From assembly GCA_003313425.1 (NCBI GenBank), contig NHZP01000014.1:1178001-1242000 (forward strand): DNA of 64,000 nucleotides, in the 5' to 3' direction. Position 1 is the first letter of the stretch. Each line of letters opens with the position of its first letter. This document shows, in pieces, positions 1 through 11,000 of this stretch. A program made the translations under genes and the position numbers. The notes beneath the pieces are model-generated. The model was not told the origin of the DNA, made no database searches, and saw only the letters and a program-made list of their open reading frames with translations. This DNA is from Pseudopyrenochaeta lycopersici (lineage: Eukaryota > Ascomycota > Dothideomycetes > Pleosporales > Pseudopyrenochaetaceae).

Positions 1-557
1 GTGCAAAGTACTTGTTTATCTCGTTTTCCACCATCTGCGCCTCCACGTCGAGTTTCCTGCTTTTATCAAATGAACCCGGCATCTTGTAGTCGATTGAGCG
101 TGAAAGGGATGAAAGAGTTGCAGAGATGTAGGTGCCCATTACAGCGCCGGTCCAGTCTATTGCGGTAGTCCATTTGCCGAGCCAGAGGGAAAAGTAGTGG
201 TCTTGCATGGTGGAGAGTGCGGTGTGAAGATCGCGCAGAACATTGGATTCAGTTGGAGAAGCGCCCGGTACGGAGGGCGGTGGAGAGTCGCCTGGCCGTT
301 CATGGGAGTGTCCTTTGGGTGATTCAGAGGGGTGTGAGGATGGTAAGCGGATGACATCTTCATGTTTGATCTCATAGACCAAATTCTGGGATTCTATATA
401 AGCTTAGTGGAGATCGATTGAAGTTTCAGGAATCGAGCGTACCCGTTGAATCGTGCTGTACTTTTTCAACGGCGATAGCGAAGGGTATGAGGGCAGCGAA
501 GCAGAGGGAGAATATGACGCAAGCTCGCGTGAGCGATGCGGGTTGCAAAGGTCTCAT
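1..557 (-). CDS. Secreted protein, 3' end beyond window (possible six-hairpin glycosidase-like)
   Basis: Two exons are readable, 557..443 and 393..1. The 49-nt intron (442..394) has a GTACGC donor and a TATATAG acceptor, and the frame runs open to the window edge. Exon 1 starts MRPLQPASLTRACVIFSLCF and continues into a hydrophobic stretch, which looks like a signal peptide of roughly 30 residues. A Pro/Ser-rich linker follows, then a helical-looking region containing the stretches LWLGKWTTAIDWTGAVMGTY and VEAQMVENEINKYF. That pattern reminds me of fungal extracellular proteins annotated as GH76 or six-hairpin glycosidases, but the catalytic part lies outside the window, so this is weak inference. 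The gene model itself is well supported by the signal peptide, the clean intron and uninterrupted coding. Confidence 0.6.
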
Positions 558-1163
558 TGTGGACACTCAATAACTTGTGTACTCTTAACTGAACGAAAGT
601 AGCATATGAATATTCGAGAACTGCTGTACAGTCCACGAGCTAAGTGGGAGGGCCGCTCTTCACGAGAGCGGCGGTGACTAATATTTCATGTACAGGACAT
701 GAAATGAATAAAAAGGACATAGAAAAGTGGTTCGTTCATTGAGGGAAGATCATGGCGGAGGAGTGATCAGCTGGATATCTGTAAGGCATTCCAGAGCTCG
801 GCCAAGCTCACCTTCCCGTATGGGAATACGCAGTCACTTTCCTCCACTTTCCTCCAATTCAAGATTAAAGAAGTCACACCCCATGACGACAACGCTTTCA
901 CACAGCCAAGAAGCTCTACTGATCGTAGCTAAAAGCTGAGAAAGAAGGAAAGTTTTGTTCCGAGCTTGTTGTTCTCGTTCAATGTAATGTCGAATGGGAG
1001 CTTTGACACCGCCAAGCATGGACCCTGGTTTTTGTGCTTGCACCGCTCTCGCGTGCCCCTGCCCGCACAGACTTTCGTCTGAAGTCGCAAAAATTTGCGA
1101 TGACAGTTGAACGCCTTTGAGAGACATACCACCCACGCGTATACCATGGAGACAAAAAGATAT
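558..1163. other. Intergenic, no gene seen
   Basis: This is the upstream region of the leftward secreted-protein gene and the downstream flank of the tRNA. Only short unsupported reading frames occur. Confidence 0.6.
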
Positions 1164-1244
1164 TGATGAGAGTGGGACTCGAACCCACGCAACTTTCGTT
1201 ACTAGCACCTGAAGCTAGCGCCTTAACCGCTCGGCCATCTCACC
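1164..1244 (-). tRNA. tRNA-Leu (anticodon CAG)
   Basis: Read on the minus strand, an 81-nt cloverleaf can be folded by eye. Acceptor strand GGTGAGA pairs with TCTCATC (one G-T wobble), and discriminator A sits at 1164. The D-loop region is TGGCCGAGCGGTTAAGGCG. The anticodon stem CTAGC/GCTAG closes the seven-base loop TTCAGGT, giving anticodon CAG, which reads the Leu codon CUG. A long variable arm (AAC GAAA GTT) marks it as a class II tRNA. The T arm is GTGGG-TTCGAGT-CCCAC. I see no intron next to the anticodon. Confidence 0.96.
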
Positions 1245-1931
1245 TGATTGTTGATGTAACTTCAACCACTACAAAACAATATATACCCTTGTTTGATGGC
1301 ATAAATTGTATCCAGAGCACCTCGTGGTAATGAGGAACACCAAAGTCGAAGAGAATCCCAAGTCTGGCTATTCATGGAATGAATGACGTGTACGAAGCAT
1401 GATTGGTGAATGCGAGTGGGGTAGCTTGTGCTAGCGGTGGGAAGCCTTACTCTTCAGCCTCCAGACAGCGCCGACTTCAGCCATCTTTTTAATTAGGACG
1501 CTGAGTGATGCCTCACGGATGCATTCCAAGTCTTACGATTCGAAGGTAATACTTTCACTGACGAGCTGGATATCCATGGATAGTGCTGTACGACAGCAGA
1601 GATATTCGATTTGGCAATAATTAATCGCCCCGGAATCGTACGTGGTTCCCACGCAGCAATTTTTCCAAGAGCAGCACAACGTCCAGTCTCTTGGTGCTCT
1701 ATTCGATCATTGGACCCGCGTTAAAATACTAAATCTTCCTCTTCAAATTTGTTTTACCTAGCATTCTTGCAAAGTTCACTCGAACGTATGGCCTTGAAAT
1801 ATTAACATATCTACAATATGTTTTAATAGACTACAAATATACGCTGAAGGCATCCCAGTGACCATAGACGGACTGGATTCTGTAAATATGAATATGTATC
1901 TAACTTAACGAGACTTCAATTTGATGTTGAA
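1245..1931. other. Intergenic, AT-richer, no gene seen
   Basis: This is the upstream flank of the tRNA (transcribed leftward) and the 3' flank of the P450 gene. I see no repeat or coding structure. Confidence 0.6.
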
Positions 1932-3727
1932 TCACTCTCTGATCTTGAATTCGGCCATTGGCCCATCCCTTCCAAACCCAAACGCATCCCACAGCTGGAA
2001 CTCGTCCTTCCTCTCTCTCCCTACACCCAGCCCTGGCCGTCCGCCACCCCGTGTCGGTCCATCGGGTGCAAGACGCATATCCAACCTCCACAGCATATGC
2101 GCCAATGTGAGTTTCAGCTGCAGATACGCCAAAACCCTGCCACTGCACTGCCGTGTACCGATGCTGAAGGGATTGTGTGCTTTTCTCGCTTGGGCTATGG
2201 CTTCCGGGGGATTGTCCGGTGATTCAATCCAGCGTTCAGGCTTGAATTTGAAGGGGTCGGGGAAGTAGGCGGGGCTGTGGTGGATAGCGTACATAGGGAC
2301 ACCTACGACTGTATCTTTGGGAAGGTACTCCCCATCGATTTCCATACCACCCTCGAGTACATTACGTGGCATATGACTGGGTACAGGTGCAGCCCGACGT
2401 AAGGTCTCCTCGATGCACGCGTAAAGATAGGTGCACGAATTGAGATCCTGTCCGTTGTATATGTCTTTTGGAGAGACGAACGTCTCACTGTCACAGGTTA
2501 GTCGACCGTCAGGAACAGGCGAAGGACTTACCGAACTTCGGCGGTTGCCTGTTTCAATGCCCCGAGATTGTGAACAAGGTAAAAAATCGCTGCTGCAAGT
2601 ACACCGCTGAATGGATCGGCCCCAGCCAACATCATGTTCAGGCTTTCTGTTCCAAGATCTTGGAAAGTTGGTTGCCAGCCAGTCTTCTTATCCTCTACGC
2701 CTACCAAATGGGACAACATGTTGGTTCTTTGTTCTCGCAAACTTTTCTCGACTCCGAGTTGTAATTGCAACCTTCGCACTTGACTGTTCCCGTAATTAAT
2801 CAAGCGGTTATTGTCCGCCACCGACTTGCCCCCAATCATCTCGAGCAGTTTCGTACGCAGCAGCGGACGTACAATGGCTACTGGGGGTAAGTGGGAGACC
2901 TATCATCCTCATCAGTACTGGTCACCATCTCGAGTCCGAACACTTATCGTACCCAGTTCATCAGCATAGACGCCGGCAAAATCGAGTTCGCTAAATCTCT
3001 ATTCGTGCTTTCTTGCACAGTCTTGAAGTCACTACCAAAGACCAATGCACCCATGATGTCAAAGCCTAAATAAGTGCTCATCTCGCACATATTCCACTTC
3101 GAGCCCCAATTAGAAGTAGTAGGCGTCAAGGCCTCGCAAAAGTGTTCAATGATGTCGGTGATGCGCGGCTCACTAGCTTTTATCGACTCTCCAGAGAAAG
3201 CAGAACTTATCCATCGTCGCTTGATTGCATGCTTCTCTCTATCAGTCTCGGTGAGACTGCTGTAGGCCCCAGCAGCGACATCGAACGTCTTGTACCATTC
3301 TCCTTTCTTAACATTGGCACTGCGAGGCCCGTAGATGGTGCTTAGTGCCGACGCGGTATTGAAGGAGAGGGTGTTAGGAGCAATACGAACAATTGGTCCT
3401 GTTAAACATTCTCAATACCGCAGTCAGTTGCTCATGCATAATCGTCGTACCATATGTCTCATGATCTTTCAGATGCCAAATATGTCGGTCTCCTGTATAC
3501 GCCTGCCATACGAGCGGCCATCCGCTGAGCTTGTAGCTCAAGGGACCAGGGTATTTGGCTAGCGGATGGAAGAAAATGCGATAGATGCATAGACACAAGA
3601 CCTAATTTTTCCATCAGAAAGCTTCGTTTAAGACTCTACGGTGCGTTCTCACGTATGACGCAAGGCCGAAGATAACATAGGCTGCCGCGCCAGAAGCTGT
3701 GAGTACAGGAAGAGCTGAGCTAATCAT
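1932..3727 (-). CDS. Cytochrome P450 monooxygenase
   Basis: Five exons: 3727..3653, 3601..3451, 3398..2953, 2899..2532 and 2487..1932. They join in frame to about 531 aa through four introns of 44-53 nt. An N-terminal hydrophobic anchor (residues 3-24) is followed by the proline hinge FFHPLAKYPGP. The ExxR motif of the K helix is E374-T-L-R377, the PERW motif is present, and the haem loop FSIGTRQCSG carries the thiolate ligand Cys461, so the redox core is complete. It should be an ER-bound haem-thiolate oxygenase working with cytochrome P450 reductase; the substrate cannot be told from sequence. One oddity is the I-helix oxygen-activation motif, which reads AGADPFSG around 316-323, with Pro320 where a Thr is usual. 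No secondary-metabolite backbone gene lies nearby, so a detoxification or tailoring role is equally possible. Confidence 0.93.
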
Positions 3728-4264
3728 TGCTTCGTGAGATCAGTCCGCCAATAGGTAAATTCCAAATGACTTTCCAGACAGTCGTAGATGAGATCACACT
3801 CCCAGGCCAAGGAGACATTGGAGTAGTTCAACATGTCGAAGCATCTCGGCCGCCCTATAACCGATGACAGCATGCATGCTACGATAAGATATGCGCGCTA
3901 TGTAATGCGATGATCCATGTATGCCGGTTGAAATCCATCCCTGGTGTGGTGTTAAGGCACCCCGCGCGAGTGCTGTTTGAGGCGGAAGCGGGGCAATAGC
4001 TGCAGGAGCATGCAGCGTTCTCCTTTGCTTTTTTGATCAGGATTAATCCAAATTTTAGAGGGTCTATAGAATCTCAAGACTACCCTTTTAGAAAGCAGTT
4101 TTCGAAGCCTACCCGCGCTCGCCCCAATAATACCGGTCACGTTAGCCCAATTCTCCGCACGAACTTCCAAGAGATTGACTCCTCTTAGGTTGTCATTCCA
4201 TATCGTAATACATGTTCAGTTTATACAAGCCCAAAACGCCGTCAATACCAAGATTGGACAAAAA
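3728..4264. other. Intergenic, no gene seen
   Basis: This stretch lies between the start of the P450 gene and the stop of the next leftward gene. It would hold the P450 promoter; no clear TATA element was recognised. Confidence 0.55.
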
Positions 4265-6434
4265 TCAACGTCGCCGAACAACAGATGTCGCTTCCGTGCG
4301 ACCACTGCTCACTGATTTCTTAACAAATATCTTGCCCTCAGCGATATCGCTATCCTTTACCGCGTGTGCTACCTCCTTATCTGTTGCTGCAGCCGCGTGG
4401 TGCACTGCGTGGGCGGTGTCAGTCGACATGACCTGGGAGACAGCTTGCCATGAGTTGCCGAGCAGCGACATTTCCGTCCTCGTAACAAACATAACAAGGC
4501 TGACTGAAAGGAGCACAAAATGCAGTCCTAGAATACCCATGACGCCGGCGAAACAGTCCCATTGCACCGGTATGGTGACTTCCTCCGCAATACCATATGT
4601 TGCAGGAGCGCCGACACTATATTGATTGAAAAAGTCGTAGTACGACATTTGTAGGAGAACTGTCCAGAGGGCTTGTACAGCCATGGCAGGGTTCCTAGTA
4701 TTTTGAAGAATGGTTTGAACCAATGCCTTGTGAGTTTGGTGGATCGCATTTGTAGGGATAGTGTAGGATGTTAGTTGGTATGTGTCGCCCATGGAGTCAT
4801 CCACTTCGTTGTACCTCATCAGTGTATCATATATGAATGACATAGCGGTGGTGTTGTATCGAGCTTTGGTCTCCATGGCGGTCCAGTTGGCCACGGGTTC
4901 CATTGTCAGTAAGCCACGTTTTGCCGATGTAGACTCTTCCAGGACAGCATCAAGCATATATCGGACTCCATAGCTGTTGTAAACAGGTTGACCATTGGTT
5001 GTATCCCAAACTGCACTAGCATCGCTCCAATCTTCTTTGCTCCAGGCTTTAACTTGATAGTCCTGCGGTTGAGGATTGAAAAAGCAAAGACTCAAGTCAA
5101 ATTGCACATTTTCGTTTCCAAATCTTGCCCACGATGCAGATGAAGACTCCAGTTGCTCGAGTCGAGTAAGCTCGGTCACAGTATTATTATACCTATTATA
5201 GTAGTTGGTGTTGTTGAGTACAAGTTGAGCCATCGTATGTCCTGTAGGCAATCCGTCGCCGTTCTTGTCCGGTACGATGCCACCCAGAAGCGTGGCGTAG
5301 TGCGTACCCAAAAGGCACAATGAGGCACTCCAAGCGTTTGAGTCCGCAATAGGATTCTGAGCTGGTGCCGTGCAGTTGAATGTCGTCAACACATACTGTT
5401 GGTCCTCTTCGTTCGCTGTCGTTGTGGTAATACCAGGGTAGACATCTTTGGCATCGATGGTCCCTGATATAATGCGCTCCTCGTCGGTGGCGTTGCTCGG
5501 ATAGATGGTGAGGTCCGAAAGTTGTGGTTTCACGCAAACTACACGTGCATCAATGACCTCCATTGGACCATTGTATGTTCGAAGGCGATTCCGCTGGTTG
5601 GGTAACGCAAATGGCAGGAACCCCCGATATGTTTTACCGGTATCGGTGAAATTTGTTCCATTCGTCCCTGCTTCCTTGTATTCTGCAAACCTCGGATAAG
5701 TTTGTGGACCAGTTTTCCTAAGTGCTATTAGACAAGTTAGAAATCTCATTCTTCAGGACTACATACCAGTAGTCGACACCGGCATACGGGTTGTCGCCAC
5801 TTATAGAATCCAACAAGCCGAACGTAATATTCGCGGACGCATCGGGATCAAGAACAACGTAAACACGATCCAGATCGGCGAGCAGAATGGTCGAAGTAAA
5901 TTGCAAGGCTAAAGCGTTTAGAATAGTCAAGACGATGAGGAAGGAGTACGCAGTCTGGGATCCATTGCGTATTGTGTGGAGGACATTCCAGATAAGTGCC
6001 TGAGGACCGGTGTTTGCGCATCGCATCATAGAAAGCAGCGGGAAGTCCTCGGCAGATGCACCAATCCTCTCGAGTATGAGGGCAGCCATAATCGCTGCAA
6101 AGATGCAAAGCTGAGCTGCCGTTGCCACGCGGATCAAGATCGAGCACAGTGTGATTGTACGAGACACCCATGCGCGTCTCGCAATGAGTTTCCACAGTGA
6201 TGGAAGCTGGCCATTCTGGGTCCCATTTATCGACACAACCCATATGAATGTAAGGAATCCGACAGCAAGAAGAATGATAGCCGTTCCTATAACCAGCACC
6301 GCGATGTTGTAGTCGCCGAGCTTTTCCCAGGACGATCTCTCCTTATGTACGGGTATAGGCGGCGTTAACGCATCTCGTTCGGTTTGTTCGACAGTCTCAT
6401 TTGGGAACTTTTCATGATCTCGCGGTTCGGCCAT
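4265..6434 (-). CDS. Four-TM membrane protein with large N-glycosylated lumenal/extracellular domain, unknown function
   Basis: Two exons, 6434..5767 and 5717..4265, are separated by a 49-nt intron with a GTATGT donor and a CACTTAG acceptor; the product is 706 aa. Start ATG gives MAEPRDHEKFPNE. Hydrophobic segments lie at about 42-65, 105-128 and 168-192, with a fourth near the C terminus (GVMGILGLHFVLLSVSLVMF). Between TM3 and TM4 is a long hydrophilic domain with many N-x-S/T sequons (for example NGTNFT, NATDEE, NNTNYY and NNTVTE) and several cysteines, as expected for a domain outside the cytosol. I recognise the general layout from lineage-restricted hypothetical membrane proteins of filamentous ascomycetes, but no catalytic motif and no named family. 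Confidence 0.8.
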
Positions 6435-8044
6435 GTTGGATTGTCGGCCACGCCCTGTTCGTAGGTGATGAAGATGCGAAAGCAAGATGGGATTTGATCA
6501 TCAAGATATGTTATAGTTGTCTGTGCGCCAGCCTGGCTGGACTCAGGAGCCCTGGGCCGCCGCGGCGCCTCCGTAGCCTCACAGCAATACAAAAGGGTAA
6601 ATTTAGTCGAAGCAGCTGGTGTGCATTGCGCCACGAACGCACATTGATTCTGCAAGTGTCCAAGGACATGTTTACCATTTGTGCAGGGCTTGACGGGAGG
6701 ATATGTTGAACTCTACGCGAGGCTCCAATCCGTTGTAGCTTTAGTCCAATATGTCTGGGCCCTTCGCATCAAGATGGTCCTCACTTCTACTCAGTTGATG
6801 TAGATATCGGGGGCCGGGAGAAAATGAGGAGCGGCCCTCCCGTAGGCTAAGCGAGCAGAGATACCGGGATGCTGCAGCTCTCAGCCAGCAACTGTCCCGC
6901 TAAGATTGAACTAAGAGTCTCGAACACGATAAAGGTTCTCCGAATCCGACATATCAGCCTCACCTCGAGCGCCACCTGGGCCTTAGTGTAACATGATCCA
7001 CCACTAATAGGTGCTCAACCCGATCCTTTTGGGCACTTCCAAACAAGGAGGCTAGATCGAGCATGCACATCGCTCTCTCCGCAACGCGCGACTAGATATA
7101 TCATGCAACCACGTTAGCAATGGCATTGCGAGCGTGCTGACCATGTGCGCTGATTTCCTTCGAGCTCTTGACGACTTAACATATGCACATGCGACAATAC
7201 GGTTTGCGAGACATGTGGCATAATCCTGGTCGTGTGCTGATAATGCACATTCCGACAGCGGACATCAGCACCGTATGCCAAATCTCAATAAGGTCTACGA
7301 TAAACTGCCTCTCCGGCCCTATCGCTCTTGAGTGGCATAAATATGAGTCTAAAACACTGTTCCGTAGACAGCCAATACAATCTCTCCCTGATCAGCATAT
7401 CCCATTCACCACGTTGACAACCGCAAGAACATCCAGCGATGCAGGAAGACCAAATTTGCTACTATTTGTACAATTCATAGACGTGAGGTATTGAGAAAAC
7501 ATTCCTGGTCTGTATCCGCGGCCCTCCCACCTTGTTTGCAGTGTAACCAAATTAGGTGATTTTACTAGTTTTAAACATCAGGCAGTAAACCTGCAACTAA
7601 GCAATACCTAACGATCACGAAAGGAATCAGTAAATTCTTTCCGAGAAAAGATGGTAAATTCCTACAAAGGGTAGTAGGTACGTTCTGAATTCAGAACATA
7701 CAAACTTTGAGGGATGAAATATGGACATCGTTGCCTTGTTTTTTGTACGGTTTGCGGAAGACATTCAACGAGCATCGACACGAGTAACATTGATTTCCAG
7801 TGGAACGGTTTGGAAGATGCAGGGATAGGACAGGCAGTTTCAAAAAAGTGTTTGATTGCAGAATACATGTCGCTGAATGATTATAATACACTATGCACAT
7901 TTTATTCCCAAGACTCTCCTATCCATGCATCGTTCATGCGAAACGCCTGTACAGACCAAAACGCCGACAGAGGATAAACTTCCTTTCCACAGCTCCTTCT
8001 CATCATTCTTCCGCATCCGCATAGGCCTCTGGTATATGTCTAGC
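6435..8044. other. Long intergenic stretch, no gene seen
   Basis: About 1.6 kb between the membrane-protein start and the PRP8 stop. Reading frames are short and lack plausible starts, splice partners or recognisable domains. It should contain the membrane-protein promoter and the PRP8 3' UTR near 8000. Confidence 0.55.
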
Positions 8045-11000
8045 CTATTCAAACTGATTGTCCCGATCGACCCAGACATCCTCCAGCTCCGCAAAATTGC
8101 CAAAATGCACTGGCCGATGCACAGAATCGTAAAACCTAACGGGCGTATCCAATCGCACATGCACCGGCTTCTTCTCTATTGTGCCAAATGAGCTGCCCAT
8201 GAAACTGTAATTCCAGAGACCATTTTCGGGAACCAAGAAATAACCCCGAATCTTATCGGATAGCAGAAGCTGGCACTTCTCACCGAATGAGGTGCTGAAG
8301 CCAGAGGGGTTGTCCGACATGGTGTCCTTGTTGTCTGCGCCCCATTTGTAGCCGTTGGGTGTGAGCGCCCAGGCAGCAAGGGAGACGGATCCGGGTGTGA
8401 AGGAGACCGTCATTGAAACAGTCTTCTTGTCCCAGCTTGCGTGCGCGTTCATCAGACGTGCATGTTGAGTTACGTCGCTAGCCTGCATGTATGGAGGTTC
8501 GTTACCACTGACAGTGTGGATGATTCCGAGAGGCTCCAGATTGTCGAGGTACTCGTGCTGAGGCAGCTGCTTGGGTAGTTGGACGTCTCGTGTATTGCCA
8601 ACCTGAGGGATCATAACAATAGTGCTGATCTCCTTGACTTGGCTGTTGTCAGGCGGTGACTTGCCATAAAGGTAGCCGGCTACTTGAACGCGCAGGTCGG
8701 CGATGGTGATGAAGCGCTTCAAGACGTTCTTTGGCATGACATAGGTGAACTGGGTATCGTCCTTGACATCTTCTGAGTTGATATAGATGTTATTGGCGCG
8801 AGTTCGAAGGTTTGACGTCGCCACTGCCCTCGTTCGCCACTCAGTTTTCGAAGCGAACGATGCCTGTTCGTATTGAGACGTAGTGGTCACGACCATCTCC
8901 TCACCGTGAACATTCATTGTCTTCGTGGTGACAGCAGTCAACTGCTGCTGCTCTTCTTGCTGCTTGTCAATCTCGGCAGCCTGTTGACGCTGCATTGAAG
9001 GTGCTGAAATCTCCATACCGAGGATAATATCCCGCACTTCGCTACTCGTGAGTGATGAGGTGTTGACATTGTTCTTCTTGCCGTAGTCATTCAAGATGAG
9101 ATCTCGAAGCTGCACTTCGACCTTGATCCAGTCCTCATCCGCTAGCGATGGCCAAATATGATGTTCTTGAGTGATGACAGTCTTGTCAGGGCGCAAGAGG
9201 AGCTTTGTTTTATCTTGGTTGACGTGGAGCGCGCGCAGGATCAAGATCAGACGCGAGAAGGCGGTGTATGAGGAGATAGTCTTTAACCACTCATCATACA
9301 AATTGAAGAGAACCATCTGAGGACCAGTTGCTCGGAGAATCATGTCACCGAGTTTCTCAACCTTCATGGCTGCTTGGAATGGGAGCTGAAGTTCGGATGC
9401 CCGAATCGAGATGTTAGGGAAATCCAGCAAGTGGACTTCGAGAGGGTCCAATAGACCCTTACGAGTCACAATCAACTGCTTCGGTTGCTCTTCCACAGGT
9501 AGAGATCGAATAAGAGCCGCGACTTCTTCTGCAGTCTTCCACTTAGCTAACTGGCCAAGACGCTTCTGTCCTGCCCAGACGCTTGTGTGAATGATTTTCA
9601 AGAATAGTTGTCCAGTACGAGGATTAAAGATGAAAATGGCACCGTTGATAGGCTTAGTGGTCAAGTTACCCTCGAAAGTCTTGTGAATCGTGACGCGGTA
9701 GACGTTGGTGTCGTCAATGAAGAGCTGAATCTGGTTGCTGAAGAGCTCCGAGTAGTTTTGAGAGTTGAGGAACTCCTGGGAGCTCTCAGAGGCGTACAGC
9801 TGAAGACCCTTTCGAATACGCTCGCGAAGAACAAAGAGAGCTGGGTTGGCCTTCATAATCTTCGCCATAGCCTGCTGGATGAGTTGCTTTAGGCCAGGGA
9901 AGTACTGTCCGTATGCTGAGTATAAATTATATGCCAAGTCGATGCCAATCATCAGTCCAGTAGCAGAGGGATAGATACTCATGCTGTCTTGGGTATAGTC
10001 GAGATACTTGGCACGAACATAGCGCTCAATATCGTGAGAGTCATAGTCACCATAGCGGAGCTGAACATCAATCCAAAACTTGTTTGTTGTAGTGGCGCTC
10101 ATGGTATCCTTGGTGTCGTACAGCATGGATGGAGGCGAGACGCTCCACTTGGGACTGGCGAAAAGCAGAATGTCAGCACAAGAGCTGTTCATCTTGTACG
10201 ATTTTCGAGGATGAATGGTCTCTTTCTGGACTGCCTCGATGCCGAGGGCCTGAAGCTCCTGATCGAAGACCTGGCACAAATCCATGACAACCGATTCGTG
10301 GATCTTCTGCCACAAATGGGCTCGGAAAATCTGGATGAGCGAGATCTTGAGTGTCGGGATCTTGCCGTGCAAGAAGATACCCGTCAGATCGAGTTGAACC
10401 TGGAAACCAACGTAGACGTTGGCTCGATTGATCGTTGGGGACCACCACAGGGTGAAGCGACGGTTAGGAATTTGGTTGAGACCGGATCGCTGCGCGTTAG
10501 TGAGCTTTTTAAATTTCATCGATTCCTCGAAACCACTGTTGTGGAGTACAAGATAGTCATGTCGCAAGTAAAGTTGGTCCTTGTCAACTCGGAAGCCGGA
10601 CCAACCAGTAGGCGAAGGATCGAGTGTGACGTTCTTGATCATGAAGCTATGCATCTGTGGAATATAGCGTTCGCAGCCTTTCTTGCGAGCTAAAAGGCAA
10701 GGGATTTCGGTCAGATTACCGAAGATCTGGGCAAAGAGTTGAGGATGCTTTTTGGTTCGCGTAGGATTCCACATCTGGCGTCGTGTAGTCCAGACACTCA
10801 GTCCCAAAGATCGTGCTAGAGCCACAGTGTCCCAGAAGAGAGCTCCATGCCAGGTTTCACTCTGGCTGAAACCAAACATGTTCTCAGGGTATACAAACCA
10901 GCCGTCAGTATCGAGCAATCCAGCGAGAACGGCCAGGCGAATATCTCGTGAGTTCTTCAAAAAGCTCGATGGAATGCGCTTTCGATCAGCCTGAGGTCCA

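Noticed and set aside
1932..6434. P450 plus membrane protein as a secondary-metabolite cluster, possibly with the MFS pump
   Set aside because: No PKS, NRPS, terpene cyclase or DMATS is present. The genes are separated by housekeeping loci such as PRP8 and RPL34.
9989..10693. 234-codon open frame on the plus strand opposite PRP8
   Set aside because: It is the antisense shadow of highly conserved PRP8/intein codons; it has no domain and no independent start context.
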